Shown here: in pieces, positions 23,779-34,499 of the stretch
Layout: each line of letters begins with the position of its first letter
Numbering within the stretch: the first letter of the stretch is position 1
Assembly: GCF_001625305.1 (NCBI RefSeq)
Contig: NW_017802425.1
Coordinates: forward strand, 867,882-931,881
Reading direction: 5' to 3'
DNA from: Branchiostoma belcheri
Lineage: Eukaryota > Chordata > Leptocardii > Amphioxiformes > Branchiostomatidae
Length of the DNA: 64,000 nucleotides
The notes under the pieces: model-generated
What the model saw: the letters and a program-made list of their open reading frames with translations, nothing else
The model's database searches: none
What the model was told of the DNA's origin: nothing
Made by a program: the position numbers and the translations under genes

Positions 23779-23803
23779 TTTTTTTTGGGGGGGGGGGGGG
23801 GGG
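23779..23803 (+). repeat. T8G17 homopolymer junction
   Basis: Eight T followed by seventeen G. Such a G run can form intermolecular quadruplex or triplex structure and is prone to sequencing length error. A C10 run lies at 12487-12496. Confidence 0.85.
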
Positions 23804-24050
23804 AATAGATACTGCCGATTTGATACTGTCTTGCAGTAACCAAAAGATCTGCTTGGGGATATTACCTTTTGGCTTAAGGCTCATGTAACCCTTTGCCGGC
23901 GTGCTTCTCTGGCAAATTTCAACTGTCCATTTCAGCAGCCAAAGAAGTCTGTTGGATATATACGTGTCACGTACACGTATATTGGATATATACGTGCCCG
24001 TTCTATCTGTGGCCTGTGCGGGGAAAGTGCTAGTTGTCCATCATTATTCT

Positions 24051-24251
24051 GTCTATAGCAGACTTCTTTTTGGACTAAAAAGTTGAACAAGATGTCAAAA
24101 ATAGGGAGAATGTTTTATCGAAGGGCTTGGCCGGTCATTTGGACACAGATTTTGTACTGAAAGTTGGTTGCCAATGGTAATTCTGTGACCGGCTAACTCC
24201 TCTGGCCAGTCTCTACTATTTTTCCAGCAACCCACGATGTCTGGTAGAGAC
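24051..24251. mobile_element. Diverged relative of the 27.7-kb MITE
   Basis: The right end, TGTCTGGTAGAGAC followed by TA, and the inner CTCTACTATTTTTCCAGC match the right arm of the 27.7-kb MITE. The left end, GTCTATAGCAGACTTCTTTT, is a weaker match to its left arm. The middle carries GGCCGGTC and GACCGGCT in opposite orientations. Length about 200 bp, close to the other copy. Confidence 0.5.
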
Positions 24252-25689
24252 TATCTATTGTTCCCGACCGGCGTGTCGAAAGTGTGATCGGCGACAAATC
24301 GTCCCTGCGCGGTCCTGTTGTCATACAGCGGGCGGGATCCAGGCCGGTCAAAGGCCCTTTGTGGAGATGGAAATGTGCCGCACAAAGGATGGACCGGACT
24401 ATTTTAGCTAGGGGGTGATGCAGAATGCCTCCAAAGGACGGAGATAGCACCAAATACACTCTTTGTGATATCACAAATCATCGACTAGCTATAGACTCTC
24501 TGTGACATTACAAATATAAGTCCTCAACAAGGATAAGGGCAAAGTTACTTTTGTTTGAGTCTTTGGGTATTTATTAGATAAAGTCCATCACTACAAAACA
24601 TACACATCGGCAGGGTTTTTTATGAGATGAAATGGAAATTGTAATTCTATTTGTTTCCCATAAAATTCGTCCATGAACTATTTCCCTCATAATTGTTTGC
24701 ACCCCAGGTAAAGGCGTCTTTACTGATGTTGTTAACCTTGAATTTGCCCCCCTTCCATATGGTTAGAGGGTTTTCGTCCCTTTTTGATATGTTACAATGG
24801 TGTTCTACGACTCCTTCTGAAGATTTCGTCTTAATTGGTAGCTATAGATAAACAGAATAACATGTATATCAATAATATACGAAAAAGGTACTTTGAATTG
24901 TTCGATGAGCATTAATGTCATCGTTTTATATGTTTCATGTAACTTTATTTGTTTCTTTTTACAATTTACCTCAACGTTAAAGTGATAAAATAAACATTCA
25001 AGTTGCACTTCCATACAGAAAAAAATATAAATTAATAGAACATGAATTGTTTTACAATTACTAACCAGGATTGTAACGTTTATTTATTTCTATTTATTGG
25101 CAAATATAACAATACGTCACACCTACTTTCAGGTATCGTAGTAGATTGTTGAAATATTATAGGAGTGAAAGACAATTACATAGATGATCACTGAATGTCA
25201 AATTGTGCATAACTCGTTTCTAATAAAGCTTAATTAATAATCAGTAAAATCAGTCATGCAATCTATTTAAAGTTATCTTTGAAAACCCTTGGATTGCATG
25301 AATACTAACATTACATGCTTAAGATATAGAATAGTTAATGTTCAAACAGACGAACGCTGTGCATGGCGTGACGGAATCGTGGTTACTCGTACCTGTGCCA
25401 GGCGCCATGGAAATGTGTGAGAGTCCATGAGAGTCAAATAAAGCCTACATCTACATGTATTATAACATGGACGCGCCATCCATATACAGAAGATCTGAAA
25501 AACATACGCCAGTCATGTCTCTGTCACACTCCTGCTCACGGGTCACAGCGACATGAGGACAGTCTTGTAACAGTCGTGAATGTGTCGTACGACATACGGT
25601 TGCTTTGTGACGGGAAATGTTGTCGGTTACGTCGACGGTCGGTCTGTCATAGTACGGGACTTCCTATAGCACAGTAAGGTTGTCGTACG

Positions 25690-25880
25690 ATATTGATACC
25701 ATAGAATTTTCAAGTAGGCTGTGACGTAAGTAACCACTGACTAGGATCTAAGACAGCCTTCTCAGTAAGTAGTTGAAGTTTGCAGGACACATGCACGACT
25801 ATCACAGGGATGACCTCAGTTTTGGGCTCATACGACTATTGCACGACGTATGTCTTAAAGCTTGGCAGGGGGCATCAGAA
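25690..25880. repeat. Diverged repeat shared with 38.2-38.37 kb
   Basis: The words GGATCTAAGACAGCCTT, TTGCAGGACACATGCACGAC and GACGTATG occur in the same order and spacing at 38225-38370 (there GGATCTAAGACAGCCTT, TTGCAGGAAACGTGCACGAC, GACGTATG). Identity is roughly 70-80% over 120 bases by eye. No protein frame is conserved between the two, so I take them as copies of an old interspersed repeat. Confidence 0.6.
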
Positions 25881-26309
25881 ATAGAGTTTGACAGAAACCT
25901 TAGCTTACCGCTGCAGGTTTGCTGATTTAGTACACACGACTGTTTGGTGTGAGGTGATGTGTACAGTAACGTTCGGTACGTACCGATGCGCTGCTGTGCA
26001 GAGGAGGAGCACTCGGCACTGCGTCTGCGCGAAACCCGTAATGTATTGTGCATAGCACTTCCACAGAACGTCTCTTTTTAGGTCGTATTTAAGGATGACA
26101 TCCCGTCTATAATTTTCAAACGTCGTGTCTTAAAAGATATTGTCTACGAAGAAAAAAAAACATGCAACGTTGACCAAATATCCAACGATAACCATGAAAA
26201 ATCCGAGTTTCGCGCCGGCGCAGTACGTTCTGCCGACGTGCTGAGAGGAGGAGGGATGACGTGACCGCATCCAAACGTCATCAATATTCACAGGTAGCAC
26301 CTGCCTGCA

Positions 26310-26324
26310 GAGGTCATTGACCTC
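26310..26324. promoter_or_regulatory. Perfect IR-1 nuclear receptor element
   Basis: GAGGTCA-T-TGACCTC is a perfect 15-bp palindrome: two AGGTCA half sites inverted with one base between them, the IR-1 layout bound by EcR/RXR- or FXR/RXR-type dimers. Just upstream are CAGGTAGCACCTG (two E-boxes, 26291-26303) and TGACGTGACC near 26260, all in a GC-rich patch. Confidence 0.55.
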
Positions 26325-26786
26325 TCTAAGCTGAACTACGCACACCTAAATCTTTTGTATGGACAGCATTACTCTCGTATATCCCTCTCCGGCGATCACG
26401 CGCTGTAAACCACTAATTTGCTCGCTTGATCGTAACAAGTATTGATAACAGCCCCTTGCCTTGACCCTTCTCGCTATTGTTTGTGTATGCCCGGGGGAGG
26501 GGGGTTAACTCAGTGGAAGTAAACACACCTACAGGATGAGCCTGTTGTACGGGACAAGTCTGCGGTGTGTACTGTACGTTCACATCATCCCACATATGTA
26601 CATCTCTCCCATAGAAACGGATTGTTTACTCCCACACGTCACAGTGCGGTAGTACATACTTGTGTGTGGGTACTGAGGAGGCGTGTCAGGTGGCCGCGTT
26701 ACTTACATAGAGAGTATATCTGTACACACGACTAGAGACGCCATTACATTTCGATATGTTGACATCATCTGTTAGCATCATACATA

Positions 26787-26812
26787 TGTGTGTGTGTGTG
26801 AGAGAGAGAGAG
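26787..26812 (+). repeat. Compound microsatellite (TG)n(AG)n
   Basis: About seven TG dinucleotides run directly into six AG dinucleotides. Nothing else of note around it. Confidence 0.85.
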
Positions 26813-27718
26813 TTTTATATGTCTATGGCAGCAATTTCTGATCTTATCTATGCCGATATGTATTGATTTCCAACACAAAGTATTAGTTTACATTTCTCAC
26901 CATGTTCTGTCAGCATGGATGAGACATTAGAATGGAAGTGACAGAAAACATCAAGTTACACCAGAATACAATACAGGCCTGAACACTACACACTGCAAAA
27001 CACTTCAGGAGTTAGTCAGAGTGATACATGTAGGTCATTTCCTCAGCACTTCATGTATAAACTAGACATACATGGCAGATCTCTACATGAACTACAATGT
27101 ACACCACTATAAACCATGCCATGTAAACTACACACATGTAAAACACTACAAGCAGAAGCAGCATCAGTGTTGTAAGGTGAACGATCACACGACAGTTTAA
27201 TGTGCGCCGGTGGTGCAGTATCTAATGTACATAAGGGTATGATTAGGTATTAACAACAGAGATACAAGTTCTGATACCCCATTGACTCCCAACAAGTCTC
27301 ATAAAACTTCTGTATCATTATCTGTACGACGTCGACTGGCTGTTTTCATGTTAAAACCGAGGGGAGGTGTCAAATGTAATTGGTTTATATAGGTTATCAT
27401 TACTAAGTCGTTAAACTTTAAAAAAAATGTCATTTGCTATCTACGTAGATATTGTCTATACAGTGACCTAAACTTCGACACGTAAAACCCATATTGTGCA
27501 CTAGACCATGTTCCATGCATCATTGCCTCTTTTGACGTATGTTTGATTTTTTCACTCTTACTTTACTCTGTGAATGCTTCTCCTTTTCTTTCCATAAAAT
27601 CGACAAAAGCGCCTCCGACAGTTCCAATATAATTTGATCACTAAGATAAGTCATGCAAAAGGACAACAAAACACACACAGACTTGACTTGACACAAACCA
27701 AACGATAGATGCACAGTA

Positions 27719-27894
27719 GTCTCCACCAGACCCCTTTTGAAGGCTGAATAAATAGTAGAAATCGGTCTAAAAAGGGGATATGATTGGCCAGAGAAGGTGC
27801 ATTTTGCCTGCACGGAGCAGGCAAAATGGAGGGAGCTTCTGTGGCCGGCCATTTCTACTATTTAGTCAGCCTACAAAAGGAGTCTGGTGGAGAC
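27719..27894. mobile_element. MITE with 44-bp inverted repeats and TA duplication
   Basis: Starts GTCTCCACCAGACCCCTTTT and ends with the complement, …AGTCTGGTGGAGAC. The 44-bp arms (ending in AATAGTAGAAAT on the left) differ at about four positions. The element is flanked by TA on both sides (27717-27718 and 27895-27896), as for Tc1/mariner-type insertions. Between the arms is a second dyad, GCATTTTGCCTGC/GCAGGCAAAATGG. It is 176 bp with no coding capacity. A diverged relative lies at 24051-24251. Confidence 0.8.
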
Positions 27895-28289
27895 TAGATA
27901 CACAGTGCAGGTACATTGTACAGCCGGGACACTTCGCTCCTTAAAAACACCGTTCTCGTGTGTCTTGTGTCCAGCTATTTCTACAACAGATAACTGCGAG
28001 ATGCCACTGTCCGTTACTACAACTGTAACACTAACGCTCATTTCCCCACCATCGGTACTAGTAAGGGGACATTGTAGCTCAATGATACAATTTAGCTCTT
28101 TGTTCCGTGATTGACTGAAGACATTTTGTATACCCCGTTGCACGTTATGACCAAAGCTACCCAACTTAAGTCACGTACTTAAGAAATATAATAGGTAATA
28201 AGAGTAACTATCTTCTTCATCTGTTTGCCTGTTACAGTCAGGATTCCTTAAATCAACACTTGGATATGAAATAAAAAAGAATTACAGGG

Positions 28290-28512
28290 TTTAGCGGCCA
28301 TAGTATTCGCCAGCCAGTTGAAATAATTCTCTACCAGAGTGACAAAGCTAGCTGAAAAATAGAATTTAGCCAAATAGGGGAATAATTTGTCCACAACAAG
28401 GGAACTTTTACCCCTACCGCCAATTACTCCCCTGGCAATTACTGACCAGACCGTCTTTTTGTCGATTTCTATCCATAACTCCTTAGGCCGGCCTGGTGGA
28501 GGCTATGTTAAC
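28290..28512. repeat. Short repeat ending in GGTGGAGGCTATGTT
   Basis: The right end, CTATCCATAACTCC…CCTGGTGGAGGCTATGTT, matches two other places in the window: 20342-20385 (CTATCCATAACTCA…CTGTTGGTAGGCTTC) and, inverted, 58250-58390 (AACATAGCCTCCATCAG). The 58-kb copy also shares an inner AATTTAACCAAATRGGGG block. I infer one family of short interspersed elements with a defined terminus. The left limit here is uncertain. Confidence 0.5.
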
Positions 28513-29754
28513 ATGGCGCACTGCAGGCATGGGCACTGTTCATAGATACACCAGGGTCCTCTATTATGACATATAGTCTTATTTTTTAATGAAAAATACA
28601 AATGTTGCATCAAGAATAAAGTGCCATCACACTAAATTTACTTAATTAGCAGCACCACTAGCAAAATAATAGTCAGAACAAAAATTGCTACAGATACATC
28701 TCGAATTGAAAGAAAATTGAGGGATATGCACTGACAGCAGACTCTTCTTTAATAGTAACATGTCATCGGAGAAGATATAGGAACTTTGTAAACAAACAAA
28801 CAAACGGATAATTACGATTTGCATTGCGGCAGTAGATTGCATCTATATCCGTAACACACAGAGTTAAATGTGCTTTAAAAAGGTAATGTTCCATTCAGTA
28901 TTTTGAATTTTAAACTACATGTAGTATTGTAAGTAGTGTCTGACTTCTTAATCTGTTACAGTGTATCTTATTCACATATTCTAGTTCGAAGAAAATAACT
29001 ACAAATGTATTCCACTGCTATTTTCATTAGCAACGGAATAGATTAATGCAAGACCTTTATTGTACATTTATGATCTTGTACGCTAGGTACAAGTCATGTT
29101 GGTCAGGTGGTTCTAGGTACAAGTGAAGAGATATATTTGTGCGGTAACTCACAGTGTAACTAGGATATAGTCTAGTTTTGGTTGGAGAAAAGAAATATTC
29201 CATTCATTATTTTTACCAGAAGTTCCAAACTAGGCATTCTGCTACAGTGTAATGTATCGTGTATTGGTATGGACGCCACCGTGTCAGCCAGACTGGACAT
29301 GATGACGACACGTGAGGGAAGAACACCCTCCTGCAACTTTTGGGTCTTTCTCTTGGCATTGACTGAGAAGGCACGTCTATGATACTGACCAGGCGGTCTT
29401 GTTTTATTCGTACCCATTATGACTACTTTTATAACCACTAATACTGCTTTTTCTGTATTGGCTTTGTTTATTTTCTGTTCGATAATTCTGAGAATTTCAA
29501 GAGGAACTGTATCGAACATTATTCCCGATGTGTTGGATGTGTTGGAATCTTGGACTGCCTGCCAAGAGAAACCACCATATCCAGCAGCTGTTAGTGGATA
29601 TTTCAGGGAAACTGTGATCTGCAAATTTTTGTCACAAATGTGTCACATTATCCCTTTTTCTGGTGACCACGTGGGAAAAGCACATCCCTGGTGTGAAAAT
29701 TCTTCTTCCAAGTTCGATCAGCAAGGAGGTGTTGATGTCTGCAGCTGTAGCTGT
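28513..29754. other. Intergenic stretch with a 150-codon minus frame
   Basis: The minus frame 29172-29624 has a balanced, protein-like composition (for example TVPLEILRIIEQKINKANTE), and a plus frame overlaps it at 29419-29757. Neither shows a family motif. It could be a lone exon or a decayed gene; the evidence does not decide. Confidence 0.3.
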
Positions 29755-30262
29755 TGAAGCTAAGCTGTCTCTTGCAGAACTATAGAAGCTAAGATGTCTA
29801 TATATTGCAGAACCCTGGGGGCAAATATGTATCTTATGTAACTATGTATATTGCAGAACCATAGACGCTAAGATGTTTCTTGCAGAACCATAGAGGCAAA
29901 GAATTTTCCTGTATAACTATAGAAGCTGTTTAATTCAAAACCATAGAAGCTAAGATGCTTCTTGTATAACCATAGATGCAAAGATGATTCTTGCAGAACT
30001 ATATAAGTTAAGGTGTCTATTGCAGAACCATAGAGGCAAAGACTTTCTTGTATAACCATAGAAGCTGTCTATTGCAGAACCATGGAAGCTAAGATGTTAT
30101 TTCTTGCAGAACCATGGAAGCTAAGATATTTTTTGCAGAACCATAGAAACAAAGATGCTTCTTGTATAACTATAGAAACTGTCTATTGCAGAACCATGGA
30201 AGCTAAGATGTTTTTTGCAGAACCATAGAAGCAAAGATGCTTTTCAGAACAATGGAAGCTGA
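29755..30262 (+). repeat. Degenerate minisatellite, 29-30 bp unit, about 17 copies
   Basis: The unit reads about GAAGCTAAGATGTTTCTTGC followed by AGAACCATA. Copies vary in length (short forms such as GAAGCTGTCTATTGCAGAAC) and in the word GCAGAACCA versus GTATAACCA. The alternation of these variants gives a higher-order pattern with blocks near 120 bp. Flanks are unremarkable. Confidence 0.9.
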
Positions 30263-31310
30263 GCATTAGTGACGAGCACTCTAGGACTGGCAAAGATAAA
30301 AAGAAAGGCAACAGCATGAATGCATCAGAAAAATGTCTATTAAACTAAAACTAAAAGGGTCCAACTATAGCTATCCTTTTGATGTTGTCTAAAGTTTTCA
30401 AGTCGATTAGATTGCAAAGCTATTTGTACATTGAAACCAACCGGATAAAGAAAGAAAATGGAAACAACCGACTCCACAAAACGTGAACGAGAAGTCCGAG
30501 ATTTTTGGGGTTGGTATGTAATGGTGGTGGTTGGTAGAGCATGGTTGTGCCAACTATCTTTTCTACAATAAGTTGATGTAGCTTTGAAAAAAGTTGGGCT
30601 TAGCGCCCTTCCAAAACGTTACGCCTGTAGGATACTACATACGAATGGTACGAAAATATCGAACCTAAAAAAATCATCCTTGACCGGGGCTGTTATACCC
30701 TATGCCGTTTGCCATACGCCAGTTCTAAAACACTTCCAGGATTACCCTCACCAGGAAAGACAACTTTTAGATAGTTATTCCTGAAACATCTCCGGCTCTG
30801 AGATACTAACATCCTTCCATATCTGTTTTACGTCAGTTCAGAACTTTCATTTCTTTACTTGTCCACGTATGACAATGTGTGATTTCTGAACTCGCTAAGG
30901 GCCCAATCCCCAGCTCCAATTTACTCTAACCTCCTTATGTCCGTGACGTGTACATTGTACAAGTGACTGTGTTACATGATATGCACGTATCTGCAAAGGT
31001 CTTAACAGTTTCTCATCTATCCCTTAGTCTAGTCATAGAACAGTTTACTTTGAAAAATTTACCAAGTTACCGCTCGTACGCTAGGTTTTAGTTTTACATT
31101 TTGAGTGCCACGAGGACGTGGCTGTCCACACCAAATGTTGGGACGCTTTTCTGTAACTGGTTTGAGGTCCCTAGGAAATGATTTTGAAAATAATATATAC
31201 TTACATTGGATTTGTATGATTTTGTCATAAAAGCACCGCCTAACACTGCATAACCTAAAAATTCTGCATAACTCCTTCGTTGTTTTTACGACCCAGGGCA
31301 GTGTTGCAAT

Positions 31311-31437
31311 ATGAAGAAAAGACATGTTGTTTCTATTTCTGACCTTATTTCTGGCATTAATTGCTGCCTTTGAAGAATGAAGAAAAGACATGTTGTTTCT
31401 ATTTCTGACCTTATTTCTGGCATTAATTGCTGCCTTT
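31311..31437 (+). repeat. Perfect tandem duplication, 66-bp period
   Basis: The 61 bases 31311-31371 recur without a difference at 31377-31437. Perfect identity in neutral AT-rich DNA points to a very recent duplication, or to collapse or an assembly artefact. The 66-bp period keeps a minus-strand frame open (31059-31391, upstream continuation repeated), but that frame has no recognisable protein features. Confidence 0.95.
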
Positions 31438-33439
31438 CTGTACTCTAGAGAAGTATAGTCATTTCTATCATTAGGTTGGGCACATCATTGAAGTACCCCT
31501 TTGGTTTGTGGAAAGGCACGTATACCTAATTAGCACCAGGCTTTACAAAATGTTGAGAAATGTACGGACAGCTGCCTTTTAGCCAGCTTGGTTTCTAGAC
31601 CTGGTAGAGAAATATTTAATGAACAGGTATGATTAGAAACAGTATACAGACTATGCTCATTATGCAGACGAAATAAACATCCAAACATAAAATGTGACTG
31701 AGATAGAAATTAAATTGTATTGTATTGTCCTGTAGCTGCTGTACTTCATTGTAATGTTCGTAGATACGGTATTTTCAACCAGAGAAAAGGAAGACCTACG
31801 AGTTATCATAATAAACAAAGAAACTCACTGTGCATTTATTTTATGCATTTGATATATATTTCAAGTTGATATATTTGATATATGTTTGAATTCTGGGAAA
31901 AAAGTCAAAGTTGATGTACATGTTGAAAGAAAACGACGATTGGACAACGCTTGTCAGCACAGTAGTGTTACATGTAGTTTGAAGGTTAATTTTACAGGTG
32001 CCTTAAATGGAAGGTTTACTGGAAAATATTGCAACTTACCAAGTATGTCTTCTGGACGTATTACAGGATCCTGAATGTACAGTTTACGTCACAAGTCTGG
32101 ACGTTTTAGTGGCTGATTTTGGGGTCTATCTAGGGAGCTAGCAATGCAGCATGCGATCCGTCATATAGCAGTATTGGCTCTCACATTCGCAGGAAAATGG
32201 TGGTTTCACCTGGATCTTGAATTTAAGAAAAGTTTTGAAAACACATTCTGTTTCCTGCAAAATGAAATTCTAGATAGTAAGGAAATACGTTATTATCAAA
32301 TGTTCAGGAACGATAAATCTGATGGAAAATTTACATCGGACATGAATCTGATTCTTCTGTGTTTGAAATGGTTTGAAAATACATTAAGTACATGAATACC
32401 TCTCTCTGCAGATCGCCATTTACCTCCGCCATGGACGAAGAAAACCAGTAATTAGTTGACAAAACCAAAAGTATGTTTAAACAGTTTCTTTTTTAGTAAT
32501 TAGTGTGACGTCCATAATGTCCACAGTCTCTTGGGCAGTAGACAGCTCGGATCGCTTGACCAGACCAGAGGTGGAAGGTGGTGATGAAACACATCTATAC
32601 CTCTGTACTATCCAGTAGATAGTCAGTTTACATAGCGTATTTTAGTACTTCTATTCTCCACTTTTAATTTAAAAGAAACAAACGTGTCATCAAATTGAGA
32701 GAACCTAAACCCCAAGTTAGATGAACCAGCGTTGAGGTGTTGGGTCCATGCCTTCAACATAAACACGCTATTTCTTTATAGTCTCTACCGCACCTAGTTT
32801 TTGTACAAATTGATACGGGACTTTCCTCTTCTAGTAAACGTAGAATATAACATGTAGAAGACTGTGGTGACAGAAGGGGGTTGTATTCTTCGCCAAATGA
32901 AACGACAGACGATCATATTTTCCAGATCACCAACATGCAGATCCGAATATTTGCCACGCCCTTTTACCTTTCGTACTTTTATAAAAGTACGTATCGTCTT
33001 AAGTAACACACTGTAAGGTATTGTAGTGACAAAACCCTCAGACTTCCCTGTACAGACCGTTCGGAGTTTCTTTACGGATGATCTGACAACATGGTTCGGT
33101 CGGATTCGAGGCTTGGCAAATGTCGACACATTCTCACACAGGAAAACCGTTTGCGCCAAGGAGACATGCTGTTAATGTCAGAATGCTGTAGTTTATGGAA
33201 AAAGTATCACAATGTGGAGTTGAGTCAAATACGAGTCGGGAAACAAAGCTGCAAGGCGACGCGGTTAGGTGTAGGTGTTACTGAGTGTTACTGTTACTGT
33301 TACCGCGATATTAATGTGTGACATCCAAACTATGCGCATCTCGTGCTGTCAGACACACCCTTTTGTACCGGGCCGAACTGCGCATCTCTCATCTAATGTT
33401 CCAAAGATACACTACACTGAACGTTCTCTGTATCCGTCT

Positions 33440-34200
33440 ACTTTTATGTATATATACACACTGTCAGGGTCCTTGTTACACGTAACATTACCCTGCACGA
33501 ATGGCCCGAACCTTCAGCCCATCTCCGAGTCCCCACCTGGCACGACGCCAGCCCCGCAGCTGTACGCACCCCGCGCCACCAGCAGTCCTGACAATGGGCG
33601 GGGGACGGGGGCAGCGCCGGGGAGAGTCGGCCCACCGCGCGCTGATTCTCAGTCTCCTCATGCCTGCTGCTGCCCCGGCCTTTTGTTCCGCCAGACAGTC
33701 ATGGTCAAACATCTACACTTGTGAGAGTACAGTACTGTATATACTTTTCAGCGCGACTTAGTTCCAGCCCACCGTGCCCGCAGGATTACCGAGCGGACAA
33801 ATCGCCAGACAAAACCGCTCAGCTTTTCCTTATAATCTGCGAAATCATCGAGAAAAACGCAGCAGCATTGTTGCGGGGATTGGTTCCCGTGGAGGGGAAG
33901 TCCTCGTTAGAGAAAGGTGTGGAGTTTGGAGCGGCGACAAAACAGCCTTCCCCCCGCCCGCCCGCGCTCCCCCGCCCGGTACAAGATGGAGAAACAGACT
34001 CACCGTGCAGTGTCGGACATGGCGCCGCCCAGAATGAGGAAAGCACGAGAATCCACCAACTTTTATTCCCTCTGTCGGGGTCATGGGGTCAAGGGCAAGG
34101 CCTCTCGTCCTTTTGAACGCGCAATAACTCTCCCAACTGAACTTCAACGGTTTCTGTGGCCTTCTGGAACGAACCAGCCTTCCCAACAGGCAGCCTGAGA
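33440..34200. promoter_or_regulatory. GC-rich island with Sp/KLF-type boxes
   Basis: Contains GGGCGGGGGACGGGGG near 33596, CCCCCCGCCCGCCCGCG near 33950 and GACATGGCGCCGCCC. Both strands hold frames up to 131 codons, but their Pro/Arg-rich content follows from base composition. The frame beginning MEKQTHRAVSDMAPPRMRK (33986) is hydrophilic and may be a small exon, without further support. TATATACTT lies within it near 33738. Candidate promoter of an unannotated transcript. Confidence 0.35.
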
Positions 34201-34473
34201 GATTCGGTTGGAATAGAACATTTCAGGAGAAAGGCCGTCAGGGAAAATGCGCGTCTGTCATTTTGTCAGGACAGCGGGACGTGATGAAGTATAGATGACT
34301 GTGAGTCACTTGTTCTCTGGATGTAACAAGAATTTTCAGTCATAATCCTAGTTTTTTTAGACAGTTTCTCTGACAGGAAGTTGGAAGTTTCAGAGTTTTT
34401 GTGGTGCAGTACTACAGGTAGTGACATGTACAGTTGATAACAGACGGACGTATCGGGCCCGCGAGCCGCACTG

Positions 34474-34494
34474 CACCTTCCGTACGGCAAGGTG
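34474..34494. other. 21-base near-perfect palindrome
   Basis: CACCTT-CCGTACGG-C-AAGGTG: the outer arms are perfect and the inner CCGTACGG is itself a palindrome. Possible cruciform or dimer site. No further context. Confidence 0.5.
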
Positions 34495-34499
34495 TCTGA

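Noticed and set aside
31838-31895. GATATATTTGATATATGTTTGA resembling miR-190
   Set aside because: The seed region differs, the word is simple AT-rich sequence, and no matching hairpin arm is visible.
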